Of a stretch of DNA of 64,000 nt, positions 26,467 through 35,888 are shown piece by piece. The stretch is from Oerskovia enterophila. Lineage in GTDB: Bacteria; Actinomycetota; Actinomycetes; Actinomycetales; Cellulomonadaceae. The notes under the pieces are model-generated. The model was given only the letters and a program-made list of their open reading frames with translations, was not told where the DNA came from and did no database searches. The translations under genes and the position numbers were made by a program. Every line of letters begins with the position of its first letter. Position 1 is the stretch's first letter. The DNA lies in assembly GCF_001692445.1 (NCBI RefSeq), contig NZ_MAQA01000012.1, positions 1-64,000 of the forward strand, given 5' to 3'.

Positions 26467-26514
26467 GTCAGGGTTGCGTCAACACCCGCGGCGCCCCCGT
26501 CAAGAACCCGTCAA
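26467..26514. promoter_or_regulatory. candidate KdpE operator (paired direct repeats)
   Basis: GTCAG at 26467 and GTCAA at 26478, then GTCAA at 26499 and 26510: each pair is 11 bp apart, the spacing expected for OmpR/PhoB-type response regulators such as KdpE. The pairs are about 32 bp apart, start to start. A possible -10 hexamer TAGACC is 30 bp downstream (26544-26549). The kdp small ORF starts at 26661. Confidence 0.5.
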
Positions 26515-26660
26515 CGTCCCGCCCCACGCCGTCCCGCACGGCATAGACCTGGGGTGTGCGCAGGAGCTGCGCACCGGCACGGCGCCTCCCCGCCGACCAC
26601 GGCACCTGCCCGCGGTCCCCGAGATCCGCCCGCCGCACGACGTTCGAAGGCAGAACTCAG

Positions 26661-26759
26661 ATGGCCGACCTGGCCTACATCCTGCTGACCGTGGTGTTCT
26701 TCACCGCCGTCGGCCTCGTGGCCCGCCGCCACGGCTCCTCCGGGGGGTCCACGTCATGA
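26661..26759 (+). CDS. small membrane protein upstream of kdpF
   Basis: A 32-residue single-helix peptide ([25 protein letters not shown]...) with one hydrophobic segment then basic residues. The spacing to a ribosome site is fair (AAGGCAG 8 bases before the ATG). The last codons and stop overlap the kdpF ATG (ATGA), so the two are co-translated. Similar one-helix ORFs precede kdpF in many actinobacteria, but I know of no assigned role; it might be an accessory stabiliser like KdpF. Confidence 0.7.
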   Translation: MADLAYILLTVVFFTAVGLVARRHGSSGGSTS

Positions 26760-26848
26760 CGGTCCTCGACTGGGTCGGGCTCGGTGCCGTCGTGGTGCTG
26801 CTCGGCTACCTGTTCGTCGCCCTCCTCCGCAGCGACAAGGTCCGGTGA
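26756..26848 (+). CDS. kdpF: K(+)-transporting ATPase subunit F
   Basis: A 30-residue single-helix peptide, [30 protein letters not shown]. It has the typical length, single hydrophobic helix and basic end of KdpF, which stabilises the KdpFABC potassium pump in the membrane. Its start overlaps the upstream small ORF by ATGA and its stop overlaps the kdpA GTG start by one codon step, giving tight coupling. Confidence 0.88.
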   Translation: MTVLDWVGLGAVVVLLGYLFVALLRSDKVR

Positions 26849-28575
26849 GCGCGACCGTGCTGACCCAGACCAGCGTGCTGACGCAGACCACGGCGACCCA
26901 GGTGACGCAGACGCCCGGCGTGTGGCTCGCCGTCGGGCAGCTCGTCCTGCTGCTCCTCGCGCTCGCCGCCGTGCACGCCCCGCTCGGCGCCTACATGGCA
27001 CGTGTCTTCACCTCGCCCCGGCACCTGCGGGTCGAGCGGGCCGGGTACCGGCTCATGCGCGTCGACCCCGACGCCGAGCAGAAGTGGAGCACCTACCTGC
27101 TCTCGCTCCTCGGCTTCTCGATGGCCTCGCTCCTTCTCCTCTACGGGATCGCCCGCCTCCAGCAGCACCTGCCGATGAACCTCGGCTTCGCCGCGTTCGA
27201 CCCGGCCGGCGCCTGGAACACCGCGGTCTCGTTCGTCGCCAACACGAACTGGCAGTGGTACTCGGGCGAGGCCGCCGCGGGACACCTGCTCCAGATGAGC
27301 GGGCTCGCGGTGCAGAACTTCGTGTCCGCGGCCGTCGGGATCTCGGTCGCGGTCGCCCTGATCCGCGGCTTCGTACGCTCGGGCACCGACGGGCGCGTCG
27401 GCAACTTCTGGTCCGACCTGACCCGCACGTGCGTGCGCATCCTGCTGCCCATGGCGTTCGTGGGCGCGATCGTGCTGCTCGCGACGGGTGTCATCCAGAA
27501 CTTCGACGCGCACACCGCGATCGACACGGTCGCGGGCGGCACGCAGCACGTGCTCGGCGGCCCCGTCGCCTCGCAGGAGGTCATCAAGGAGCTCGGCACC
27601 AACGGCGGCGGGTTCTTCAACGCCAACTCGGCGCACCCGCTCGAGAACCCCAGCCCGTTCTCCAACCTGTTCGAGATCTTCCTGATCCTCGTGATCCCGT
27701 TCACCCTGCCCCGCACGTTCGGCCTCATGGTCGGCGACAAGCGCCAGGGCTGGGCGATCCTCGGGGCCATGGGCGCGCTGTGGTTCGTCGCGGTCGCGCT
27801 CATCACCTGGGCCGAGATGGTCGGCCCCGGTGCCGCCCCGCTCGCCGCGGGCGGCGCCATGGAGGGCAAGGAGACCCGCTTCGGCCTCGCCGCGAGCGCG
27901 CTGTTCGCCGCGTCGACCACGGGCACCTCGACCGGGGCCGTCAACGCCATGCACGACTCCCTGACCGCGCCGGGCGGCGGCGTCACGATGTTCACCATGA
28001 TGCTCGGCGAGATCGCGCCGGGCGGCGTGGGCTCGGGCCTGTACGGGATGCTCATGCTCGCGATCGTCGCGGTGTTCGTCTCCGGGCTCATGGTCGGGCG
28101 CACGCCCGAGTACCTCGGCAAGAAGATCGGGCGCCAGGAGATCACGCTCGTCGCGCTCTACATCCTCACGGTCCCGTTCCTCGTGCTCGTCGGGACGGCC
28201 CTGGCGATCGCGCTGCCCGCCGGGCAGGCAGGCATCCAGGAGGCCGGCCCGCACGGGCTCTCCGAGGTCCTGTACGCCTTCACGTCCGCGGCCAACAACA
28301 ACGGCTCGGCGTTCGGCGGCCTCACGTCCGGCACGCCCTTCTACAACACGGCGCTCGGCATCGCGATGCTCGCCGGCCGCTTCATCCCCATGGCCCTCGT
28401 CCTGGCGCTCGCCGGACGCTTCGCCTCCCAGAAGACGGTCCCCGCCACCGCGGGCACCCTCCCGACGCACCAGCCCCTCTTCGTGGGGGTCCTGGGAACC
28501 GTCGCCCTGGTCGTCGTCGGGCTCACCTTCGTCCCCGTGCTGTCGCTCGGTCCCATCGTGGAGTCGCTCTCATGA
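26845..28575 (+). CDS. kdpA: potassium-transporting ATPase subunit KdpA
   Basis: A 576-residue membrane protein, the K+-selective subunit of the high-affinity KdpFABC pump. About ten hydrophobic segments, with selectivity-filter-like loops of the SKT superfamily: [31 protein letters not shown] and [13 protein letters not shown]. The N-terminal 25 residues contain a Thr/Gln-rich preface ([18 protein letters not shown]), which is probably real because the GTG at 26845 overlaps the kdpF stop. It is followed without a gap by kdpB (ATGA). Confidence 0.96.
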   Translation: MSATVLTQTSVLTQTTATQVTQTPGVWLAVGQLVLLLLALAAVHAPLGAYMARVFTSPRHLRVERAGYRLMRVDPDAEQKWSTYLLSLLGFSMASLLLLYGIARLQQHLPMNLGFAAFDPAGAWNTAVSFVANTNWQWYSGEAAAGHLLQMSGLAVQNFVSAAVGISVAVALIRGFVRSGTDGRVGNFWSDLTRTCVRILLPMAFVGAIVLLATGVIQNFDAHTAIDTVAGGTQHVLGGPVASQEVIKELGTNGGGFFNANSAHPLENPSPFSNLFEIFLILVIPFTLPRTFGLMVGDKRQGWAILGAMGALWFVAVALITWAEMVGPGAAPLAAGGAMEGKETRFGLAASALFAASTTGTSTGAVNAMHDSLTAPGGGVTMFTMMLGEIAPGGVGSGLYGMLMLAIVAVFVSGLMVGRTPEYLGKKIGRQEITLVALYILTVPFLVLVGTALAIALPAGQAGIQEAGPHGLSEVLYAFTSAANNNGSAFGGLTSGTPFYNTALGIAMLAGRFIPMALVLALAGRFASQKTVPATAGTLPTHQPLFVGVLGTVALVVVGLTFVPVLSLGPIVESLS

Positions 28576-30959
28576 ATCGTTCCTCTTCCGTCGCTCCCTC
28601 CGGGCGCGTCCCCGCGGGGGGCGGGGCGGGTCTTCCAGAGGACCTCGTTCCTCGGTCCTCCGCCAGACCCGCCACGACCCGCCCCACCCCCCGCGGGGAT
28701 GCGCCTGCTGGTGCGTCCGACGCGGTCCTGCTTCCTGTCGCTGGGGGCCCAGCAGGTGCTGTCAGTGAAGGTGCTGTCGGCGTGGCCGGTTCGTCGGCGT
28801 CTGCTGGCTCGGCCGGCAGCTCCGGCGGTCGCAAGCCCGGGCCCGGGCGCGGTGCCTCGCTCTCGTGGGCGCAGGTCCGGGCCGCGCTGCCCGGTGCGTT
28901 CCGCAAGCTCGATCCGCGCGAGCTGGTCGCCTCGCCCGTGCTGTTCGTCGTCGAGCTCGGGGCCGTGGCCACGACGGCGCTCGCGGCGTTCGAGCCCAGC
29001 GTCTTCGCGTGGGCCATCGCGCTCTGGCTGTGGGCGACCGTGCTGTTCGCGACGCTCGCCGAGTCGGTCGCGGAGAGCCGGGGCAAGGCGCAGGCGTCGA
29101 GCCTGCGCGCGACCCAGCAGCAGACGACCGCGCGGCGCGTCATGGCTCCGTCCGACACCCTGGCGACCGGGACGGGCCTCGCGAGCTGCCCGACGGCGGA
29201 GGTTCCCTCCTCGACGCTCGCCGTCGGGGACGTGGTGGTCGTCCGGGCGGGCGAGATCGTCCCCGGTGACGGCGACGTCATCGAGGGGGTCGCGTCGGTC
29301 GACGAGTCCGCGATCACGGGCGAGTCGGCCCCGGTGATCCGCGAGTCGGGCGGTGACCGGTCGGCGGTCACGGGCGGGACCGTCGTCCTGTCGGACACGA
29401 TCGTCGTGCGGATCACCGCGCCTGCTGGCCACACGTTCGTCGACCGGATGATCGCGCTCGTCGAGGGGTCGGAGCGCCAGCGCACGCCCAACGAGATCGC
29501 GCTCAACATCCTGCTGACCTCGCTCACGATCATCTTCCTGCTGGCCGTGGTGACGCTCCAGCCGTTCGCGGTGTACTCGGGGTCCAAGCAGTCGATGATC
29601 GTCCTCATCTCGCTGCTCGTGTGCCTCATCCCCACGACCATCGGGGCGCTGCTGTCGGCGATCGGCATCGCGGGCATGGACCGTCTCGTCCAGCGCAACG
29701 TGCTCGCGATGTCGGGCCGCGCGGTCGAGGCCGCGGGCGACGTCGACGTCCTGCTGCTCGACAAGACCGGCACCATCACGTACGGCAACCGGCAGGCGGC
29801 CGACCTCCTCACGGTCGGCGACGTCACGACGGCGCAGCTCGCCGAGGCCGCCCGGCTCTCCTCGCTCGCGGACGAGACGCCCGAGGGCAAGAGCATCGTG
29901 GTGCTGGTCCGTGAGCGGTACGGGCTGGGTGATGCGCAGGCCGACCAGGCAGACGCCTTCGCCGGGGCCGAGATGGTGCCTTTCTCCGCCCACACGCGCA
30001 TGAGCGGGATCGACCTGCCCCTGCCCGACGGGCGGGTGCGCCGCATCCGCAAGGGGGCCGGCAGCGCGGTCCAGCGCTGGGTCCACTCGACCGGTGTCCG
30101 GACGAGCAGCGGGCCCGGCGCCACGGTTGCCGAGCAGCTCGCAGCCCACGTCGACGCCGTGAGCTCCTCGGGCGGCACGCCGCTCGTCGTGGCCGAGCAG
30201 GTCGGCGAGGGGCCCGCGCGCGTCCTGGGCGTCGTCCACCTCAAGGACGTCGTCAAGGCGGGCATGCGCGAACGGTTCGACGAGCTGCGCGCCATGGGCA
30301 TCCGCACCGTCATGGTCACGGGCGACAACGCCGTGACCGCTCGGGCCATCGCCGCGGAGGCAGGCGTCGACGACGTCCTGGCCGAGGCGACGCCCGAGGA
30401 CAAGCTCGCGCTCATCCGGCGCGAGCAGGCCGGCGGGCGGCTCGTGGCCATGGCGGGCGACGGCACCAACGACGCGCCCGCCCTGGCCCAGGCCGACGTG
30501 GGCGTCGCGATGAACACCGGGACCACCGCCGCCAAGGAGGCGGGCAACATGGTGGACCTCGACTCGGACCCGACCAAGCTCATCGAGATCGTCGAGATCG
30601 GCAAGCAGCTCCTCATCACGCGCGGGGCCCTGACGACCTTCTCGATCGCCAACGACATCGCGAAGTACTTCGCGATCCTGCCCGCGATGTTCATGGTCGT
30701 GTTCCCGCAGCTCGCGGTGCTCAACGTCATGCGCCTGTCGAGCCCCGAGTCGGCCATCCTGTCGGCCGTCGTGTTCAACGCGCTCATCATCCTGGTGCTC
30801 ATCCCGCTCTCGCTCAAGGGCGTGCGGTACCGGCCGTCGTCGGCGTCCGCGATGCTGCGCCGCAACCTCCTGGTCTACGGCGTGGGTGGGCTCGTGGCCC
30901 CGTTCGTCGGGATCAAGCTCATCGACCTCGTGATCTCCCTCATCCCCGGGATTGGCTGA
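28572..30959 (+). CDS. kdpB: potassium-transporting ATPase subunit KdpB, extended N-terminus
   Basis: A 795-residue P-type ATPase that powers KdpFABC. Motifs: phosphorylation site DKTGT (Asp about 397), TGES in [45 protein letters not shown] and [23 protein letters not shown]. Residues 1-98 are an unusual Pro/Gly/Ala/Ser-rich extension with no membrane helix; typical KdpB is close to 690-700 residues. The extension contains a palindromic DNA element at 28610-28698. The ATG at 28572 overlaps the kdpA stop (ATGA), which supports this start; no better ribosome site is seen just before the conserved part ([19 protein letters not shown]). Confidence 0.94.
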   Translation: MNRSSSVAPSGRVPAGGGAGLPEDLVPRSSARPATTRPTPRGDAPAGASDAVLLPVAGGPAGAVSEGAVGVAGSSASAGSAGSSGGRKPGPGRGASLSWAQVRAALPGAFRKLDPRELVASPVLFVVELGAVATTALAAFEPSVFAWAIALWLWATVLFATLAESVAESRGKAQASSLRATQQQTTARRVMAPSDTLATGTGLASCPTAEVPSSTLAVGDVVVVRAGEIVPGDGDVIEGVASVDESAITGESAPVIRESGGDRSAVTGGTVVLSDTIVVRITAPAGHTFVDRMIALVEGSERQRTPNEIALNILLTSLTIIFLLAVVTLQPFAVYSGSKQSMIVLISLLVCLIPTTIGALLSAIGIAGMDRLVQRNVLAMSGRAVEAAGDVDVLLLDKTGTITYGNRQAADLLTVGDVTTAQLAEAARLSSLADETPEGKSIVVLVRERYGLGDAQADQADAFAGAEMVPFSAHTRMSGIDLPLPDGRVRRIRKGAGSAVQRWVHSTGVRTSSGPGATVAEQLAAHVDAVSSSGGTPLVVAEQVGEGPARVLGVVHLKDVVKAGMRERFDELRAMGIRTVMVTGDNAVTARAIAAEAGVDDVLAEATPEDKLALIRREQAGGRLVAMAGDGTNDAPALAQADVGVAMNTGTTAAKEAGNMVDLDSDPTKLIEIVEIGKQLLITRGALTTFSIANDIAKYFAILPAMFMVVFPQLAVLNVMRLSSPESAILSAVVFNALIILVLIPLSLKGVRYRPSSASAMLRRNLLVYGVGGLVAPFVGIKLIDLVISLIPGIG
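28610..28698. repeat. palindromic element inside the KdpB N-terminal extension
   Basis: Left arm 28610-28644 (CCCCGCGGGGGGCGGGGCGG...) and right arm 28654-28698 are inverted copies, the right arm having 10 extra bases (GTGGCGGGTC) relative to the left. It lies wholly in frame within codons 14-42 of kdpB. Confidence 0.8.
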
Positions 30960-30960
30960 C

Positions 30961-31683
30961 ATGCCTGGAACTCTGACCACCCCCGCGGGCGTCCCCGGAC
31001 GCCCCGCACCCCTCGCGCGCCCCTCGGCCTCGGCCGGCGCCGCCTCGCTGTTCCGCCAGACGCTCGCGGGCCTGCGCGTCCTGCTCGTCCTGACCGTGCT
31101 CCTGGGCGTGGCCTACCCGCTCGCGGTGTGGGGCGTCGGGCAGCTCGCCCTGCCCTGGCAGGCGAACGGCTCGCTCGTGCGCAGCGACGGCACGCACGCC
31201 ACGTCCCTCGCCGACACGGGCGCGGACGGCGCGCCCGTCGTGGGGTCCGCGCTGATCGGGCAGGACTTCGCCGCGACCGACGACGCCGAGCGCTGGTTCC
31301 ACGGCCGGCCCTCGGCCGCGGGCGACGGGTACGACACGCTCGCGTCCGCTGGCACCAACCTCGGGCCTCTGAACCCCGAGCTGGTCGCGTCGATCGACGA
31401 GCGCCGGGCAGCGCTGGCCGACCTGAACGGCGTGGACCCCGCGTCGCTGCCCGCTGACGCGCTCACGGCATCGGCCTCGGGGCTCGACCCGCAGATCAGT
31501 CCTGCGTACGCGGCCGTGCAGGTCGCGCGGGTCGCCGAGGCGAGGGGCCTGGACGAGGCCGTCGTCGCGGACCTCGTGGCCCAGCACACCGCGGGCAGGG
31601 ACCTCGGCGTCCTGGGCGAACCGCGTGTCAACGTGCTCGAGCTCAACCTCGCGCTCGAGAACTCGGAGAAGATGAACCCATGA
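30961..31683 (+). CDS. kdpC: potassium-transporting ATPase subunit KdpC
   Basis: A 240-residue single-span subunit of the Kdp pump. One hydrophobic helix near residues 35-57 (VLLVLTVLLGVAYPLAVWGVGQLALP) precedes an extracytoplasmic domain with the family features QANGSLV, GSALIGQDF, WFHGRPSAA and SASGLDPQISPAYA, ending RVNVLELNLALE. The ATG at 30961 is preferred to a TTG 9 bases upstream that would overlap kdpB. It begins 1 base after the kdpB stop. Confidence 0.95.
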   Translation: MPGTLTTPAGVPGRPAPLARPSASAGAASLFRQTLAGLRVLLVLTVLLGVAYPLAVWGVGQLALPWQANGSLVRSDGTHATSLADTGADGAPVVGSALIGQDFAATDDAERWFHGRPSAAGDGYDTLASAGTNLGPLNPELVASIDERRAALADLNGVDPASLPADALTASASGLDPQISPAYAAVQVARVAEARGLDEAVVADLVAQHTAGRDLGVLGEPRVNVLELNLALENSEKMNP

Positions 31684-31731
31684 CGACGAGCGCGAGGCCC
31701 TCCGCCGTGGACCGGACGGCGCGGGTGCCCC

Positions 31732-34569
31732 GTGCCTGAGGGACGCGGCGGCCACGAGGCCGCAGGGTCCGGGAGCCCCCAGGTGGGGCGCCCGGACCCC
31801 GGCGCGTCCCCGGGCGGGGAAGGGCAGGTCGGCCGGGGGGCAAGGGGGCCCGACGGCGCCGCTCGCCGTCCCGGTCTGCTCACCGTGTACCTCGGGGCCG
31901 CGCCGGGCGTGGGCAAGACGTACGCGATGCTCGGCGAGGCGCACCGGCGCAGGTCGCGTGGCACGGACGTGGTCGTCGGCCTGGTCGAGACGCACGGGCG
32001 CGCCGCGACGATCACGCAGATCGGTGACCTCGAGGTCGTGCCGCGGCGCGTCGTGAGCCACCGGGACGTCGAGCTGACCGAGCTCGACGTCGAGGCCGTG
32101 CTCGCCCGCGACCCCCAGGTCGTCCTGGTCGACGAGCTCGCGCACACCAACGCGCCCGGCTCGCGCCACCGCAAGCGCTGGCAGGACGTGCAGGACCTCC
32201 TGGCGGCGGGCATCGACGTGGTGACCACGGTCAACGTGCAGCACCTCGAGTCGCTCACCGCGGACGTCGAGGCCATCACGGGCGTGCGCCAGCGCGAGAC
32301 CGTGCCCGACCAGGTGGTGCGCGACGCCGACCAGATCCAGCTCGTGGACCTGTCGCCGCAGGCGCTGCGGCGCCGGCTCGCGCACGGCAACGTCTACCGG
32401 GCCGAGCAGATCGACGCCTCGCTGTCGTCGTACTTCCGCACGGGCAACCTCACGGCCCTGCGCGAGCTCGCGCTGCTGTGGCTCGCCGACCGCGTCGACG
32501 ACGCCCTGACCCGGTACCGGGCAGACCACGCGATCTCGGGCACGTGGCCGGCGCGCGAGCGCATCGTCGTCGCGGTCACGGGCGGCCCCGAGGGCGAGAC
32601 GCTGCTGCGCCGCGGCGCCCGGATCGCCCAGCGCGCGGCGGGCTCCGAGCTCGTCGCGGTCCACGTCCTGGCGACCGACGGGCTGCCCAGCGCGCCGCCC
32701 GCGGCCATCGCGGCCTCGCGCGAGCTCGTCGAGTCGCTCGGCGGGACGTTCCACACGGTCGTGGGCGAGGACGTCGCCTCGGCGATCGTCGACTTCGCGC
32801 AAGGGGTCAACGCGACCATGATCGTGGTGGGCGTCTCGCGGCACTCGCGCTGGCGCGAGGCCCTCCTGGGGTCCTCGAGCGCCGAGATCGCCCGCCTGGC
32901 CGGGACGATCGACGTCCACCTCGTGACGCACGAGAAGGCGCGCGCGGGCAGGCTGCTGCGTGGCCGGTGGTCGGCGCTGTCCCGACCGCGCCGGACCGCC
33001 GGGTGGGCGCTCGCGTTCGTGGTGCCCGCCGTGCTGACCGGGATCTTCTGGCTCCTGCGCGACGTCGTCTCGCTCTCGACCGAGCTCATGCTGTTTCTCG
33101 CCGGGTCGGTGGCCGTCGCGCTCGTGGGCGGGCTGTGGCCCGCCGTGGCCGCAGCCGTCGTCTCGTTCCTGTGCCTCAACTGGTTCTTCACGCCCCCGAC
33201 CGGGTTCCTCACCGTCCAGGACCCCGAAAACCTCCTCGCGCTCCTCGTGTTCGTCCTGGTCGCCGCGGCCGTCGCGTCGGTCGTGGACCTCGCCGCGCGC
33301 CGTACCGCGCAGGCCTACAGGGCGCGGGCAGAGGCCTCGACGCTCGCCGCGCTGTCGCGCTCCGTGCTCTCGGGCGAGGACACCGCGCAGGCCATCGTCA
33401 CGCGGCTCGCCGAGACGTTCGGACTGTCGAGGGTCGAGCTCGAGACGCGGGCGGGGGAGCGCGGCCCCTGGCGGACGGTGGCGAGCACGGGCCGGGTCGA
33501 GGGGGACGTACGCCTTCCCGAGGGCGACGGGGTCTTCGCCGAGGGCGACCGGACCCCCGCCGAGGGTGACGGGCGCACCGGGGCGCGCTCCGCCGTCGGG
33601 CACCTGGACGACGCCGAGCGGACCGAGCTGCGCGTCGACGACTCGCACCGGCTGTCACTGTGGGGGCGGGCCCTGCCGGCGAGCGACCGTCAGGTCCTCG
33701 AGGCGTTCGCGGCCCAGGCCGGGCTCGTCCTGGAGTACCGGCGCCTGCGCGAGCAGGCTGCCCAGGCCGCGGTCCTCGAGGAGGCCGACGCGACGCGCAC
33801 CGCGCTGCTCGCGGCCGTCTCGCACGACCTGCGCACCCCGCTGGCCTCGATCCGCACGGCCGTCGACGGCCTCGCGTCCCCCGACGTGCACCTCGACGCC
33901 GAGGACACCGACGCGCTCACCCGCACCATCCAGGACTCGACCGGGCGCCTCGAGAAGCTCATCGACAACCTGCTCGACCTGTCCCGGCTCCAGACCGGGA
34001 GCGTGCGGCCCGTGCTGCGAGCGGCGTCGGTCGACGAGATCGTGCCGCTCGCGATCGAGCCCTACGGGCCCGGCGTCGTGCGCCTCGACGTGCCCGACGA
34101 CCTGCCGCTCGTGCGCACCGACCCCGGGCTGCTCGAGCGTGCGGTCGCGAACCTCACGTCGAACGCGGTGCGGCACAGCCCGCCGGGCGAGCCCGTGCGG
34201 ATCACGGCCTCGGCCGGGCCCCGGGAGATCGAGCTGCGGATCGTCGACACGGGCCGCGGTCTGTCGGACGAGTCCAAGATCCGCATGTTCGAGCCCTTCC
34301 AACGGCTCGGCGACACGACCGGAGAGGGCCTGGGCCTGGGGCTCGCGGTCGCGGACGGGCTGGCGCGGGCGGTGGGCGCGAGCATCACGCCGGAGGACAC
34401 GCCCGGCGGCGGCCTGACCATGGTGGTCACCGTGCCGCGCGAGGCACGGGAGGATGACGACGTGAGCACGGACGGCACAGGCAGGCACAGAGGCGTAGGT
34501 ACAGGCACGGCGGACGGCGGCACCCGCGACACGAGCAGCACGAGCGAGACGGGCGAGGTGCGCGGATGA
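31732..34569 (+). CDS. kdpD: osmosensitive K+ channel sensor histidine kinase KdpD
   Basis: A 945-residue membrane kinase that, with KdpE, turns on kdp under K+ limitation. Order: Gly-rich N-terminal 48 residues; KdpD sensor domain with Walker A GAAPGVGKT (about 55-63) and DELAHTNAPG; USP domain (about 280-400, HVLATDGLP... VVGVSRHSRWREALLGSSSAEIARLAG); four helices (about 420-530); a GAF-like domain; the H-box SHDLRTPLASIR; and HATPase with DTGRGLSDESKIRMFEPF. An EGD-rich repeated segment (about 584-622) interrupts the GAF region. GTG at 31732 starts the protein. It overlaps kdpE by ATGA. A 48-bp gap follows kdpC. Confidence 0.94.
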   Translation: MPEGRGGHEAAGSGSPQVGRPDPGASPGGEGQVGRGARGPDGAARRPGLLTVYLGAAPGVGKTYAMLGEAHRRRSRGTDVVVGLVETHGRAATITQIGDLEVVPRRVVSHRDVELTELDVEAVLARDPQVVLVDELAHTNAPGSRHRKRWQDVQDLLAAGIDVVTTVNVQHLESLTADVEAITGVRQRETVPDQVVRDADQIQLVDLSPQALRRRLAHGNVYRAEQIDASLSSYFRTGNLTALRELALLWLADRVDDALTRYRADHAISGTWPARERIVVAVTGGPEGETLLRRGARIAQRAAGSELVAVHVLATDGLPSAPPAAIAASRELVESLGGTFHTVVGEDVASAIVDFAQGVNATMIVVGVSRHSRWREALLGSSSAEIARLAGTIDVHLVTHEKARAGRLLRGRWSALSRPRRTAGWALAFVVPAVLTGIFWLLRDVVSLSTELMLFLAGSVAVALVGGLWPAVAAAVVSFLCLNWFFTPPTGFLTVQDPENLLALLVFVLVAAAVASVVDLAARRTAQAYRARAEASTLAALSRSVLSGEDTAQAIVTRLAETFGLSRVELETRAGERGPWRTVASTGRVEGDVRLPEGDGVFAEGDRTPAEGDGRTGARSAVGHLDDAERTELRVDDSHRLSLWGRALPASDRQVLEAFAAQAGLVLEYRRLREQAAQAAVLEEADATRTALLAAVSHDLRTPLASIRTAVDGLASPDVHLDAEDTDALTRTIQDSTGRLEKLIDNLLDLSRLQTGSVRPVLRAASVDEIVPLAIEPYGPGVVRLDVPDDLPLVRTDPGLLERAVANLTSNAVRHSPPGEPVRITASAGPREIELRIVDTGRGLSDESKIRMFEPFQRLGDTTGEGLGLGLAVADGLARAVGASITPEDTPGGGLTMVVTVPREAREDDDVSTDGTGRHRGVGTGTADGGTRDTSSTSETGEVRG

Positions 34570-35255
34570 GCGGCGAAGGCAACCGGGTGCTCGTCGTCGA
34601 CGACGACGCGGGGCTCGTGCGCGCGCTCGCGATCAACCTGCGCGCGCACGGCTGGGACGTCACGGTCGCCATGACCGGGACCGAGGCCCTCGACGCGGCC
34701 GCGAGCGCGCGCCCCGACGTGATCCTGCTCGACCTGGGCCTGCCGGACCTCTCGGGGTTCGAGGTCATCGAGGGCATCCGCGGGTGGAGCGCGGTGCCGA
34801 TCGTGGTGCTCTCAGCGCGTCAGCTCGGCGACGACAAGGTCGACGCGCTCGACGCGGGCGCCGACGACTACGTGACCAAGCCGTTCGCCATGAACGAGCT
34901 GCTCGCGCGGCTGCGGGCCGCGGTGCGCCGCGCCCAGCCCGCCGAGGTGTCGGAGCCCGTCGTGGAGGCGGGCGACCTGCGGATCGACCTGGCTCGGCGC
35001 CGTGTGCTGCGGGCCGGGGAGGAGGTCCGGCTGAGCCCCACGGAGTGGTCGCTGCTCGAGGTGCTCGTGCGTCACCGGGGCCGCATGGTGGGGCGGCTCC
35101 AGCTCCTGCACGACGTGTGGGGGCCGGCGTACTCGGCCGAGACGAACTACCTGCGCGTCTACACCGCGCAGCTGCGGCGCAAGCTCGAGGACGACCCCGC
35201 GAACCCCCGGCACATCATCACCCAGCCGGGCATGGGCTACCTCTTCGAGGTCTGA
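34566..35255 (+). CDS. kdpE: KDP operon transcriptional regulator KdpE
   Basis: A 229-residue OmpR-family response regulator. The receiver has the acidic pocket LVVDDDAG, the phosphoacceptor in DVILLDLGLPD (Asp about 59) and the conserved Lys in YVTKPF. The C-terminal winged helix covers residues about 130-229 (RRVLRAGEEVRLSPTEWSLLEVLVRHRGRMVGRLQLLHDVWG... YLRVYTAQLRRKLEDDP). It is the partner of KdpD and is expected to bind direct repeats such as those at 26467-26514. Its start overlaps the kdpD stop. The organisation kdpFABCDE is in one direction. Confidence 0.95.
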   Translation: MSGEGNRVLVVDDDAGLVRALAINLRAHGWDVTVAMTGTEALDAAASARPDVILLDLGLPDLSGFEVIEGIRGWSAVPIVVLSARQLGDDKVDALDAGADDYVTKPFAMNELLARLRAAVRRAQPAEVSEPVVEAGDLRIDLARRRVLRAGEEVRLSPTEWSLLEVLVRHRGRMVGRLQLLHDVWGPAYSAETNYLRVYTAQLRRKLEDDPANPRHIITQPGMGYLFEV

Positions 35256-35354
35256 CCCGCCGTCCTGCCCTGTGGCTCGTGCCTTTCCGGCGCGCGCGGG
35301 AACCCCCGCGGCGCGCCGACCGTTGTGCGTTCGACCCGACGAAGGAGACCCGTC

Positions 35355-35780
35355 ATGCTGTGCCCTCTCGATCAGACCGTGCTCGTGATGTCCGACCGCA
35401 AGGGAGTGGAGATCGACTACTGCCCCACCTGCCGCGGCGTGTGGCTCGACCGGGGTGAGCTCGACAAGATCATCGACCGCAGCCTCGAGGCAGAGATCGC
35501 CGCCGAGGCCGGCGGCCCGGCGGCAGCGGCGGCTCCGCGTGCCGCGACGCCACCGCCCGTGCAGTACCCCCCGACCCAGCAGCTGCCGGTCCCGCCGCCG
35601 GCGCCCTACGGCTACGCGGACGACCGTCGCCGGGACGAGTACCGCGGCGACGACCGGCGTCGCGACGAGTACCGCGGCGACGACCGGTACCGCAGCCCGG
35701 AGCAGTACCGCAGCGACGACCCGCGCTACCGCAAGCGCAAGAAGAAGGAGTCCTGGCTCGAGGACCTCTTCGACTTCTGA
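35355..35780 (+). CDS. zf-TFIIB zinc-ribbon protein
   Basis: A 141-residue protein. The first 40 residues form the zf-TFIIB (PF13453) pattern: MLCPLDQTVL... EIDYCPTCRGVWLDRGELDKII, with Cys3 and the CPTC pair as three visible zinc-ligand cysteines. The rest is Pro/Ala-rich, then a tandem duplication of RRRDEYRGDD followed by a Tyr/Arg/Asp-rich stretch and a basic end KRKKKESWLEDLFDF. The family's role is unknown. The ATG at 35355 has GAAGGAG 7 bases upstream. The gene is 99 bp after kdpE and is followed by a hairpin. Confidence 0.87.
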   Translation: MLCPLDQTVLVMSDRKGVEIDYCPTCRGVWLDRGELDKIIDRSLEAEIAAEAGGPAAAAAPRAATPPPVQYPPTQQLPVPPPAPYGYADDRRRDEYRGDDRRRDEYRGDDRYRSPEQYRSDDPRYRKRKKKESWLEDLFDF

Positions 35781-35785
35781 GCCAC

Positions 35786-35826
35786 GCACGGCGCCGTCCC
35801 TCCCCGGGGCGGCGCCGTCGTCGTGC
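35786..35826 (+). terminator. hairpin after the zinc-ribbon gene
   Basis: ACGGCGCC (35788-35795) and GGCGCCGT (35811-35818) pair, with further CCCC/GGGG pairing inside, 6 bp after the stop. Confidence 0.55.
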
Positions 35827-35888
35827 ATCCCTGGAACTCTGTACCCTCTCCACCTGCTGGCTCCTCCTGACCTCCGGATCGGATCGAC

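Larger units (their letters stand above)
26133..26660. other. kdp upstream region (no gene)
   Basis: This 528-bp stretch holds the end of the 17-bp repeats, two family A palindromes (26225 and 26376), a set of four GTCAA-type repeats in two pairs (26467-26514) that may be a KdpE site, and a possible -10 box TAGACC (26544-26549). I see no protein-coding gene. Confidence 0.75.

Noticed and set aside
31680-31739. A 20-codon ORF overlapping the kdpC stop
   Set aside because: It is Arg-rich, ends just inside kdpD and has no sign of translation selection.
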